A stretch of 13,471 nucleotides of DNA from Alkaliphilus sp. (GTDB taxonomy: Bacteria; Bacillota; Clostridia; Peptostreptococcales; Thermotaleaceae): contig JAGXRU010000064.1 in NCBI GenBank assembly GCA_018335765.1, forward strand, positions 1 to 13,471. Reading direction: 5' to 3'. Every line of letters starts with the position of its first letter. The stretch's first letter is position 1. Of this stretch, positions 6,411 to 12,873 are shown piece by piece. Below the pieces are notes generated by a model. That model saw only the letters and a program-made list of their open reading frames with translations, did not search any database and was not told the DNA's origin. Both the position numbers and the translations under genes were made by a program.

Positions 6411-7583
6411 TTACTTATCATCATCCAAAAAATCATATATGTTGTCATAGTCACTATGAACAAACTCATATAGCATCAAATTATCCAATTCAAGCTGTTC
6501 TTCCAGCTCTATAATTTCTTTAAAGGTTAATGCTTCAAAATAATTTTTTATCTCTTCTATTCTGTGTTTGGAATAGGCGGCAACCACCAGTTGTTCTGCG
6601 GCGGTAATAAAGTATGCACCATAAACATCTTCATTTAGATAGTATACTGCTTGGTCTACATGATCATTATTTGGGTTGAATTCAGTAAACAAATAGCCTG
6701 CCTCATAGGCATTTTGGATACTATTTGGTTTCCCAAGCTCCATCAGGCGAAGAAGCTCCCATATGTCCTTGATTTCATAGACAAGCAAATGTTCTTTTTT
6801 CCCCAATGCAAAAGCTGCCTCGGTACTGGTAATATTCATAACAGACTTTATTTCAGCTTTCTCTACTCTTGGCCCTTGAGCCGTCAATTTGATATGAAAC
6901 TCTGATACCACCATTTTATATTGTTCACCCATATCAACCACTGACTCTGTGACATAGGATGTTTCCTCATCCTGCTCCATAGACTCAATAGTATTTTTTA
7001 ATAATGTAGATGGTTTGCTAACAGGCTTGTAATCTATACCTCCCTGAACGGACAGATAATCCATCGCTTCAAAATCCATACCCACTGCTCTCATAATAAA
7101 GTAATTGATTAATTGGTTGTACGAATGAATTTTTTCGCATATGTTCATCCAAAGATTTTTGATTTCTGTTTTATTTATTTTGACATCTTCCTTGATGATA
7201 AAATAATATTCCCATTCAGGCTCAGGCATGGGTTGTCTCAATAGCTTGTTCCTTGCCACAAAAGTTTTTATCAGATATCTTGCTTCCCTTTCTCCTATGG
7301 ATACTACTTTTCCCCCAAGCCCTCCCATAGTTTTGTTAGTAATTTTTTCTATCTCCTCATCACTTCCATTTGTAAGACTCATAAAATCGTCTAATCCAAA
7401 CTCCTCAACATCCAAATGGAAGAACTGATTGTATATCTCACCTTTTTCTAGTTCCCAAGTAATTCTCAAGCCTAAAACTCCCATAAGGCGTGTATTGGTT
7501 ACGCAGGCTTCTATGAAACTGTATTTTTTCTCTACTGCCTGTATCTTATTGCCTTTTATAACCCTTAAACCTCTTTTATCCAT
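6411..7583 (-). CDS. Unrecognised 390-residue soluble protein, upstream of the EamA transporter
   Basis: I do not recognise this gene. The start is ATG 7583, with AAGGAG six to seven bases upstream; the frame is open to 7670, but that would run over the promoter at 7633-7661. The product is acidic, has no signal peptide or membrane helix, and ends in an Asp-rich tail ('DYDNIYDFLDDDK'). Visible features are an N-terminal beta-rich part ('CVTNTRLMGVLGLRITWELE'), a Gly-rich segment 'KTMGGLGGKVVSIGERE', a helical middle with an acidic linker ('ESMEQDEETSYVTESV'), and a beta/alpha C-terminal part ('AYYIT'-like 'YGAYFITAAEQLVVAAY'). It is the first gene of a probable two-gene operon with the transporter, which suggests a shared role but does not show one. 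Confidence 0.75.
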   Translation of the reverse strand: MDKRGLRVIKGNKIQAVEKKYSFIEACVTNTRLMGVLGLRITWELEKGEIYNQFFHLDVEEFGLDDFMSLTNGSDEEIEKITNKTMGGLGGKVVSIGEREARYLIKTFVARNKLLRQPMPEPEWEYYFIIKEDVKINKTEIKNLWMNICEKIHSYNQLINYFIMRAVGMDFEAMDYLSVQGGIDYKPVSKPSTLLKNTIESMEQDEETSYVTESVVDMGEQYKMVVSEFHIKLTAQGPRVEKAEIKSVMNITSTEAAFALGKKEHLLVYEIKDIWELLRLMELGKPNSIQNAYEAGYLFTEFNPNNDHVDQAVYYLNEDVYGAYFITAAEQLVVAAYSKHRIEEIKNYFEALTFKEIIELEEQLELDNLMLYEFVHSDYDNIYDFLDDDK

Positions 7584-7632
7584 CTTTGTCTCCTTACAAA
7601 TATTGTAGATATCTATCATGCCTATATATGCA

Positions 7633-7661
7633 ATTATATTACTACAAGTTTCATAAAACAA
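7633..7661 (-). promoter_or_regulatory. Sigma-A-type promoter for the 390-residue protein / EamA unit
   Basis: On the - strand TTGTTT (7661-7656), a 17-base spacer and TATAAT (7638-7633) form a near-consensus promoter about 50 bases before ATG 7583. This placement also supports the choice of that start. Confidence 0.7.
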
Positions 7662-7692
7662 GGCTTTCATAGTTAAAATGTGTTTAATAGCA

Positions 7693-7717
7693 AAAAGATA
7701 CGTCTGAACGTATCTTT
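7693..7717 (-). terminator. Terminator after the coiled-coil protein gene
   Basis: A perfect 10-bp stem (7694-7703 with 7708-7717) and four-base loop is followed on the - strand by a TTTTTG run (the last part of the stem plus 7693-7691). It lies 42 bases after the stop of the heptad-repeat gene and just before the next promoter. A smaller GGGC-TTT-GCCC hairpin lies at 7732-7742. Confidence 0.75.
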
Positions 7718-7758
7718 CTGTGATTAAATAAGGGCTTTGCCCGTCATTCTTAATTTAG

Positions 7759-8067
7759 TTATAATATTTTCATTGCTTTTAATCTGCGAATTGCTTCCTC
7801 GTGGGAACCATACATAGATGCTATAGTATCAAGCCTATCGTTGGTTTTCTTTTGTTCTTCCTTTATGTCCTTTATGTCTTTTTCTACACGATCCATTCTT
7901 TCTTCTAAACGATCCATTCTTTCTTCTAAACGATCCATTCTTTCTTCAAAGCGATCCATTCTTTCTTCAAAGCGATCCATTCTTTCTTCTAAACGGTCAA
8001 CTTTTTTGCCTAGACCATCTATCATGTCGATAATAAGATAGAGTGCGGATTTTATCTCATCATCCAT
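7759..8067 (-). CDS. Small coiled-coil protein with tandem LEERMDR heptads
   Basis: This encodes 102 residues from ATG 8067. Residues 1-20 ('MDDEIKSALYLIIDMIDGLG') form a helix, then residues 24-60 repeat a seven-residue unit L/F-E-E-R-M-D-R five times, with Leu, Met or Phe at the a/d positions, as in a dimeric or trimeric coiled coil. The helix continues in 'VEKDIKDIKEEQKKTNDRLD', and the tail reads 'YGSHEEAIRRLKAMKIL'. There is no membrane segment or signal peptide. Similar small proteins are often annotated as hypothetical and their role is unknown. The repeats are near-identical at the DNA level, so the copy number may vary between strains. It has its own -10 element and terminator and seems to be a single-gene unit. 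Confidence 0.75.
   Translation of the reverse strand: MDDEIKSALYLIIDMIDGLGKKVDRLEERMDRFEERMDRFEERMDRLEERMDRLEERMDRVEKDIKDIKEEQKKTNDRLDTIASMYGSHEEAIRRLKAMKIL
7889..7993. repeat. Five tandem 21-bp repeats inside the coiled-coil gene
   Basis: Five in-phase 21-bp units (7889, 7910, 7931, 7952 and 7973) begin CGATCCATTCTTTCTTC and differ only near the end (TAAA or AAAG); a partial unit follows at 7994. Each unit encodes one heptad, so changes in copy number keep the frame and add or remove whole heptads. Confidence 0.92.
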
Positions 8068-8099
8068 TTGATTTATTCCCCCTATTTTGTTAGTAATTC

Positions 8100-8108
8100 A
8101 TTATATCA
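8100..8108 (-). promoter_or_regulatory. Extended -10 promoter for the coiled-coil gene
   Basis: On the - strand TGATATAAT (8108-8100) is an extended -10 element 32 bases before ATG 8067. The best upstream match, TTGTAC, is 19 bases away, so the -35 contribution is weak. Confidence 0.5.
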
Positions 8109-8166
8109 TTTAGGAGGACTGGATGTACAATCAAAATAATTGGACTAAAGAAAATTTATCACAATA

Positions 8167-8601
8167 TTATTTTGGAATATCCACTAGGGCAAACATCAAA
8201 ATGCCTTTGCAGGCCACTTCATCTCCAACATACGCCACCGCTTGAGCTTTTCCAATATTTCTCCTTACAACAATCATTTCAATTTCCATTCTAAGCGTAT
8301 CCCCAGGAACCACTTGACGCTTAAAACGCAGTTCATCTATTCCAGTGAACAGACCTAGTTTTCCTCTGTTTTCTTCCAATTGCAGCATAACTACCGCTCC
8401 CACTTGAGCCATGGCTTCTACGATGAGTACTCCAGGCATGATTGGATTTTCCGGAAAATGACCCTGAAAAAACGGTTCATTTATAGTGACATTTTTTATT
8501 CCCACAGCTTTTTTTCCATGTTCAATTTCCTCAATCCTATCCACCAGTAAAAATGGGTATCTGTGGGGAATAATCTTTTGTATTTCAATGTTGTTGAGCA
8601 T
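8167..8601 (-). CDS. fabZ: 3-hydroxyacyl-[acyl-carrier-protein] dehydratase FabZ
   Basis: This encodes a 144-residue hot-dog-fold enzyme of type II fatty acid synthesis. It removes water from 3-hydroxyacyl-ACP to give trans-2-enoyl-ACP in the cytosol. The catalytic pair is visible: His48 in 'GHFPENPIMPGVL' and Glu62 in 'VEAMAQVGA'. The N-terminal 'IIPHRYPFLLVDRI' is the usual FabZ signature, and the length is normal. ATG 8601 has GGAGG nine bases upstream. It follows the flagellar rod-binding gene on the same strand, with a duplicated 38-bp sequence between them. In Bacillus subtilis the fabZ homologue ywpB sits at the same place after flhP, so this linkage is old and not a chance insertion. 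Confidence 0.95.
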   Translation of the reverse strand: MLNNIEIQKIIPHRYPFLLVDRIEEIEHGKKAVGIKNVTINEPFFQGHFPENPIMPGVLIVEAMAQVGAVVMLQLEENRGKLGLFTGIDELRFKRQVVPGDTLRMEIEMIVVRRNIGKAQAVAYVGDEVACKGILMFALVDIPK

Positions 8602-8632
8602 TTTTTACAGCCTCCAATCAATTATCCGTCTT

Positions 8633-8717
8633 CTTTCATCTGCGGAACGGTTATAAACCCTTCCCTACTTTATGCCCTGCTTTCATCTGCGGAACGGTTA
8701 TAAACCCTTCCCTACTT
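8633..8717. repeat. Pair of identical 38-bp direct repeats between the rod-binding gene and fabZ
   Basis: Positions 8633-8670 and 8680-8717 are identical (38/38 by eye), with a 47-bp period. Each unit contains an imperfect inverted repeat GGAACGGTT-ATA-AACCCTTCC with one mismatch. The second unit covers the TAG stop of the rod-binding gene (8712-8714). No T-run follows, so these are not ordinary terminators. Confidence 0.88.
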
Positions 8718-9071
8718 ATTATTTTCGGTAATGATTTGCTTAGATAGCTGTTTATAGAGCTGTTGAGCCAATCCAATACCCTGCCCCTCCGCCATTTGCT
8801 GGGCTATTTTTTCATCATGCATTCCTTCAAATATCTCACGGTCAAAGCTTTTTTGAATAAATCCATCCTCATTGACTGAACTTCTCATGTTTTTGAGGAT
8901 CATCTGAAGGAAAATTGCCTCAAATTGTTGGCAAGAAGCAAGAAGCTTTTTCTTATCCTTCTCATCCATCGATGCTTCAAGCATCCTCTCAAAGGATTCC
9001 TCTTTTACTGATGCTATATTTTGTTTTATAGAATGCGGGCTTGAAAATTGGTTGTTCCTTATCGGCTCCAT
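8712..9071 (-). CDS. Rod-binding protein (FlgJ N-terminal domain-like)
   Basis: This encodes 119 residues from ATG 9071, with AAAGGAG six bases upstream. Residues 42-105 match the rod-binding domain of FlgJ: 'LLASCQQFEAIFLQMILKNM', 'SFDREIFEGMHDEKIAQQMA' and 'GIGLAQQLYKQL'. FlgJ caps the growing flagellar rod at the distal end. The C-terminal muramidase domain of proteobacterial FlgJ is absent, as is usual for these short Firmicutes versions. It lies 27 bases after the flgG-like gene, in the same operon as the rod genes it would help assemble. The TAG stop lies in the second 38-bp repeat. There is no signal peptide. Confidence 0.85.
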   Translation of the reverse strand: MEPIRNNQFSSPHSIKQNIASVKEESFERMLEASMDEKDKKKLLASCQQFEAIFLQMILKNMRSSVNEDGFIQKSFDREIFEGMHDEKIAQQMAEGQGIGLAQQLYKQLSKQIITENNK

Positions 9072-9098
9072 GGAGTGCTCCTTTCATTTAATTACCAA

Positions 9099-9893
9099 TT
9101 ACCTTTTTAAATTATTCGCTTGCTCCAACATCTGATCTGCTGTTTGAATGGATTTTGAGTTGATCTCATACGCTCTTTGAGCTGTGATGAGCTTTACCAT
9201 CTCTTCAACCACTTGCACATTGGAGGATTCTAAAAACCCTTGCATTACTTTTCCACCATCGCCTTCAAATGCTTCCATTGCCTCACCCGAGGCTGCCGAC
9301 TCTATATACATATTCTTTCCAACAGCCTCTAAACCTGCTGTATTGGCAAAACGAACAAGAGTGAGCTGTGCCAGCTCTTCAACTTCCTCTTCTCCATCTC
9401 TCTTAATAAACATCATTCCGTTTTCATTTACTGATATCTCTTGAATGCCTTCGCCCAGGTCTATGTCGCCGCCATCACTTTGAACAAAATATCCATCGGC
9501 GGTCACTAACATGGTTTCTCCGCCTTCTCCCATACCCAGCTTAAAGCTGCCATCTCTTGTATAAAACATATTGTCGTTTGCATCTCTGACCATAAAAAAT
9601 CCCTTGCCGTCAATGGCAAAATCCAAATCGTTATTGGTCTGTTCAAAGCTTCCCATTCCAAAGGAACGGAGCGTTGCCATGGGCATTACCCCATGCCCTA
9701 TTTCTAGATTTACAGGGCGGCTTTGTCCTTCACCCATATTATTTCTGCTCAATGTTTCGTAAAATAGATCCTTAAATTCAACTCTTTGTTTTTTAAAGCT
9801 TACAGTATTTACATTTGCCAAATTATTAGATATGGTATCTACATTAAGCTGTTGAGCTTTCATTCCAGAAGCAGCAGTCCATAAGGCTCTCAT
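9099..9893 (-). CDS. flgG: Flagellar basal-body rod protein FlgG-like (FlhP)
   Basis: This encodes 264 residues from ATG 9893, with GGAGG seven bases upstream. The N-terminal rod motif is 'LNVDTISNNLANVNTVSFKK' (residues 16-35), and the C-terminal motif 'QGFLESSNVQVVEEMVKLI' with 'AQRAYEINSKSIQTADQML' completes the coiled-coil pair that packs into the rod. The central D1 module includes 'DLDFAIDGKGFF' and 'YTRDGSFKLG'. The length equals the family norm. It is exported by the flagellar type III apparatus without a cleaved signal. The position after mbl and a second rod gene corresponds to B. subtilis flhP, whose product is a distal rod component. Cys is absent, as in most axial proteins. Confidence 0.92.
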   Translation of the reverse strand: MRALWTAASGMKAQQLNVDTISNNLANVNTVSFKKQRVEFKDLFYETLSRNNMGEGQSRPVNLEIGHGVMPMATLRSFGMGSFEQTNNDLDFAIDGKGFFMVRDANDNMFYTRDGSFKLGMGEGGETMLVTADGYFVQSDGGDIDLGEGIQEISVNENGMMFIKRDGEEEVEELAQLTLVRFANTAGLEAVGKNMYIESAASGEAMEAFEGDGGKVMQGFLESSNVQVVEEMVKLITAQRAYEINSKSIQTADQMLEQANNLKR

Positions 9894-9985
9894 TGATATA
9901 CCTCCGTGATTGTATTTTCGTAAAATTCATCTGAACTAAGTTTTCTTTATAAGTTGCAAAAGAGTAATTGCCCTGTCTAATATTT

Positions 9986-11059
9986 CTAAACCCTTCCAAT
10001 TTCGTTGACTGCCTTTTGTAGCAGATCATCATAGGCTCTGATCATTCTCTGATTGGATTCGTAATTTCTGTACATGGTCATCATCCTTACCATCTCTTTT
10101 ATTGTATCCACATTGGAATTTTCAAGAAAACCTTGAACTATCTCCCCCTCAAAAGGTATCCCCTCTACAGTCAAACCGTCCTCCATCCTGAATAGATTGT
10201 TTCCGGTTTTTCTAAGGTCTACCGAGTTGTCCATATTAATCATACTAAATTGGTCTACCACTTCCCCATCGGCAAGAATTTCGCCCCTTTCGGAAAATGT
10301 TATTCTCTCTGCATCCAAATTTATAGGACCATTAGAGCCTAAGACTCTATATCCTTCACTGGTTACCAATTCATTTCTGTCATTGAGCTTAAAAGAACCG
10401 TCTCTGGTAAACCTCAATCCTTCAGGTGTTTCTATCTGAAAAAAGCCCTTGCCCCTTATGGCGAAATCCAGTTCATTAGCAGTCTCATTGAGCTGCCCCT
10501 GTCCAAAATTCACGTCCAGCCTGTCAATTCTCACTCCGTCATTTAAGGTTCCTATGCCCCGAAAAGGCATGAGCATAACTAAATTATCTATAATATTTCC
10601 ATTTACTAATATTTGACCCCGCTCATTTATTTCCAATTCCCCATCTCCGACATAGACAGGCCCTCTATTTCCTAATACTCCAAACCCAGTGTCTGTATTT
10701 ATTCTTCCTTCAGAATCTTTATAATAGGTGCTGAGATAGCCCTGCTCATTGATGGTGAAATTAAGGTTTCTTTCATGGCTTATGCCATTTGGCGTTCTCA
10801 CTCGAAAAAAGCCTCCATTTACACTGGCATTGTACAACCCATCCTCCTGTTGTACCACTACACCTGTAAAGCCTTCTCTGCCAAAAATACTCGTATCCGA
10901 ATTAACTTTATGTATTAGCACCTCTGGAAAGGATTCTGACATGACAAGATCCTTTTTAAATCCCACAGTATTAGCATTGGCAATGTTGTTTGTTATGACA
11001 TCTAATTTTTTCTGATTGGTATTCATGGATGAGGTTGCTGTGTAAAGCCCTCTGAACAT
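9986..11059 (-). CDS. flhO: FlgF/FlgG-like rod protein (FlhO) with a duplicated central module
   Basis: This encodes 357 residues from ATG 11059 (AAAGGAG eleven bases upstream). The N-terminal rod motif is 'KKLDVITNNIANANTVGFKK' (17-36), and the C-terminal motif is 'QGFLENSNVDTIKEMVRMM' plus 'YRNYESNQRMIRAYDDLLQK' (309-349), so it is a flagellar rod protein exported by the flagellar apparatus. It is about 90 residues longer than the usual 250-270. The extra length is explained by a second copy of the D1 module: residues 82-164 ('GGFFRVRTPNG', 'GFGVLGNRGP', 'ELEINERGQILVNGNIID') and 204-276 ('KGFFQIETPEG', 'GYRVLGSNGP', 'RITFSERGEILADGEVVD') align. Its place between mbl and flgG matches B. subtilis flhO. 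A sigma-D-like promoter precedes it. Confidence 0.88.
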   Translation of the reverse strand: MFRGLYTATSSMNTNQKKLDVITNNIANANTVGFKKDLVMSESFPEVLIHKVNSDTSIFGREGFTGVVVQQEDGLYNASVNGGFFRVRTPNGISHERNLNFTINEQGYLSTYYKDSEGRINTDTGFGVLGNRGPVYVGDGELEINERGQILVNGNIIDNLVMLMPFRGIGTLNDGVRIDRLDVNFGQGQLNETANELDFAIRGKGFFQIETPEGLRFTRDGSFKLNDRNELVTSEGYRVLGSNGPINLDAERITFSERGEILADGEVVDQFSMINMDNSVDLRKTGNNLFRMEDGLTVEGIPFEGEIVQGFLENSNVDTIKEMVRMMTMYRNYESNQRMIRAYDDLLQKAVNEIGRV

Positions 11060-11166
11060 CTATTTTTCAACTCCTTTGTATTTGAATCCGTTATGGCTTC
11101 TCTTACCGTCAGGGGTGTAAGCCACCACAAAACAGATTATTGCATATATGCATTCCTCTAAGAAAT

Positions 11167-11194
11167 TTATCGTCATAATAATAATAAAACTTTA
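11167..11194 (-). promoter_or_regulatory. Sigma-D (sigma-28)-like flagellar promoter
   Basis: On the - strand TAAA (11194-11191), a 16-base spacer and GACGATAA (11174-11167) match the sigma-D pattern TAAA-N(14-16)-GCCGATAT at four of four and six of eight positions. It lies about 108 bases before the flhO start and would drive flhO, flgG, the rod-binding gene and perhaps fabZ. Confidence 0.55.
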
Positions 11195-11205
11195 GAAGAA
11201 TATTT

Positions 11206-11254
11206 CAGAAGCAGGGACAGGTACCCTGCTTCTGAAGCAAGGTACCTGTCCCTG
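11206..11254. repeat. REP-like palindromic element with alternative hairpins
   Basis: A perfect 14-bp inverted repeat CAGGGACAGGTACC / GGTACCTGTCCCTG (11212-11225 with 11241-11254) surrounds a perfect TGCTTC-T-GAAGCA palindrome (11227-11239). A competing perfect 11-bp stem (CAGAAGCAGGG at 11206-11216 with CCCTGCTTCTG at 11224-11234) overlaps both. GGGACAGGTACCTGTCCC-type palindromes recall dispersed REP elements of clostridia. It lies 20 bases after the mbl stop and may also serve as a transcript end, though no T-run adjoins it. Confidence 0.75.
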
Positions 11255-11274
11255 TGATTCTGTCTTAATTAAAA

Positions 11275-12303
11275 TTATTGTCTATATCTTTTACTATTTG
11301 TCATACTCTTCTCAAGAATATGTATAGATTCCAAGGACATTCCTGTTCCTTTGGCAACACAGGATATTGGATCTTCTGCAACAAATGTAGGAATACCTGT
11401 GCGTTTTTCAATCAATAAATTCAAACCATGGAGCAAGGCTCCTCCCCCTGTCATAATAATACCTCTGTCACTGATATCCGCAGCAAGCTCCGGAGGAGTT
11501 TTTTCCAACACCCCATGCACTGCATAGACAATAGCTTCAACGGGTTCTACTAAAGCCTCCAGCATTTCCTCCGAGGTCACCGTTATGGTTTTAGGCAGAC
11601 CTGATATCAAGTCCCTGCCCCTACACTCCATGGTATTGTTCTTAGCCTTTGGATATGCCGTTCCTACATTGATCTTCAGATCTTCAGCTGTCCTTTCTCC
11701 AATGAGCAGATTATGCTTCTTTCTCATATGTCTTACAATCGCTTCATCAAATTTATCTCCTGCCACCTTTATGGAGGTACTTACCACAATACCTCCTAAG
11801 GAGATTACTGCCACATCTGCTGTTCCACCGCCTATATCTACCACCATATTTCCATCCGGCTTTGAAATATCTAGTCCTGCACCGATAGCCGCTGCAATCG
11901 GTTCTTCAATAATATATGTGATGCCTCCTCCAGCTTCATTGGTAGCGTCAATAACCGCCCTCTTTTCAACTTCTGTGACTCCACTTGGCACACATACAAT
12001 AACCTTTGGTTTAAAAAACATCCTTCTTTTCCCACAGGTCTTTTGAATAAAGTAACGGAGCATTCTTTCAGTTACTTCATAATCCGAAATCACGCCATCC
12101 TTTAAAGGTCTTATCGCTACAATGTTACCCGGTGTTCTTCCAAGCATTTTTCTAGCTTCTTGCCCAACTGCCAATAATTGATTAGTATTTTTATCAATCG
12201 CCACCACTGACGGCTCTTGAAGCACTATTCCCTTACCCTTGATATAGACAAGAACGCTGGCTGTACCTAAATCAATACCTATCTCATTACCAAATCCAAA
12301 CAT
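11275..12303 (-). CDS. mbl: MreB-family cell-shape protein (Mbl)
   Basis: This encodes 342 residues of a bacterial actin. Filaments at the inner membrane guide the elongation machinery that inserts peptidoglycan in the side wall. ATP-binding motifs are visible: phosphate-1 'IGIDLGTASVLVYIKGKG' near the N-terminus, phosphate-2 'VVDIGGGTADVAVISLGG', and the adenosine motif 'IIMTGGGALLHGLN' near the C-terminus; 'IIEEPIAAAIGAGL' is typical of the family. I chose ATG 12303 (AAGG eight bases before it, giving 'MFGFGNEIGIDLG') over the GTG and ATG at 12312 and 12309, which nearly touch the ribosome binding site. Location beside spoIIID and flhO points to Mbl rather than the mreBCD gene. No mreC or mreD is nearby. 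Confidence 0.93.
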   Translation of the reverse strand: MFGFGNEIGIDLGTASVLVYIKGKGIVLQEPSVVAIDKNTNQLLAVGQEARKMLGRTPGNIVAIRPLKDGVISDYEVTERMLRYFIQKTCGKRRMFFKPKVIVCVPSGVTEVEKRAVIDATNEAGGGITYIIEEPIAAAIGAGLDISKPDGNMVVDIGGGTADVAVISLGGIVVSTSIKVAGDKFDEAIVRHMRKKHNLLIGERTAEDLKINVGTAYPKAKNNTMECRGRDLISGLPKTITVTSEEMLEALVEPVEAIVYAVHGVLEKTPPELAADISDRGIIMTGGGALLHGLNLLIEKRTGIPTFVAEDPISCVAKGTGMSLESIHILEKSMTNSKRYRQ

Positions 12304-12478
12304 ATTCATCACCTTCCATTTTAAATTGCATATTGATCAGTACTTTCCAGTACTTCTATTTTCTCTATTTTCGCATCAAAATTAAAACCTTGCATAACCA
12401 TATTACTATTCTATATATATTTTCTTTTTCCTCTATAATAATAAATATTTTGCAGGTTTTTTTGCAAATTTATTTTCT

Positions 12479-12508
12479 GTTCTATAGACAAAAGTCCCTG
12501 CATATTAT
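12479..12508 (+). promoter_or_regulatory. Possible sigma-E-type promoter for spoIIID
   Basis: CATATTAT (12501-12508) resembles the sigma-E -10 consensus CATACAAT at six of eight positions, and GTTCTATA (12479-12486) is a weak -35 candidate 14 bases upstream. In other species spoIIID is transcribed by mother-cell sigma-E, which makes the site plausible. The distance to the start codon is 35 bases. Confidence 0.35.
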
Positions 12509-12543
12509 TTATCAAAGGAAGTATCTAAAGGGGGTTAGGCAAA

Positions 12544-12798
12544 GTGAAGGATTACATAGAAGAAAGAGCAATGGAAATTGCCGAGTATATTATAAATGAA
12601 AAAGCAACCGTTCGACAAACTGCAAAGGTTTTTGGAGTAAGCAAAAGCACAGTCCATAAAGATGTTACAGAACGTCTCCCTAAAATAAACCCTCTTATCG
12701 CCAATCAAGTAAAAGGAATACTTGATAAGAATAAAGCAGAACGACATATTAGGGGCGGGAAAGCAACTAAATTAAAATACAGGAGTTCTCATAAATAA
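12544..12798 (+). CDS. spoIIID: Sporulation transcription regulator SpoIIID
   Basis: This encodes an 84-residue DNA-binding protein of the mother cell. SpoIIID turns sigma-E and sigma-K genes on or off during spore formation. The protein matches throughout: 'DYIEERAMEIAEYIINEKAT', a helix-turn-helix at about residues 22-43 ('TVRQTAKVFGVSKSTVHKDV') and the basic C-terminal tail 'RHIRGGKATKLKYRSSHK'. It begins with GTG 12544, preceded by GGGGG at nine bases' spacing. The gene runs opposite to both neighbours, diverging from mbl and facing the spoIIQ-like gene, whereas in B. subtilis spoIIID and mbl point the same way. It has its own terminator at 12837. Confidence 0.95.
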   Translation: MKDYIEERAMEIAEYIINEKATVRQTAKVFGVSKSTVHKDVTERLPKINPLIANQVKGILDKNKAERHIRGGKATKLKYRSSHK

Positions 12799-12836
12799 GA
12801 AATGCTGATAAACCTATTGGGAACCAGATGGATAAG

Positions 12837-12865
12837 AACAGGGTAAACCCCTGTTTTAAGTTTTT
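12837..12865 (+). terminator. Terminator of spoIIID
   Basis: Stem AACAGGG (12837-12843) pairs with CCCTGTT (12849-12855), with a five-base loop, followed by TTTT-AAG-TTTTT to 12865. It lies 38 bases after the spoIIID stop. Confidence 0.75.
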
Positions 12866-12873
12866 GCAGGAGT

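Noticed and set aside
7889..7993. Regular short repeats that might look like a CRISPR array
   Set aside because: The 21-bp units are directly adjacent without spacers and encode heptads in a coiled-coil gene.
8123..8245. A 40-codon + strand frame with AGGAGG five bases before its ATG
   Set aside because: It runs antisense into the 3' end of fabZ for most of its length, has no recognisable product, and the AGGAGG is easily explained by chance in purine-rich sequence.
9844..10032. 62-codon - strand frame between the two rod genes
   Set aside because: It only overlaps the ends of the two rod genes in another frame and has no protein-like composition.
11585..12046. 153-codon + strand frame
   Set aside because: It is antisense to mbl and arises from the codon bias of that gene.
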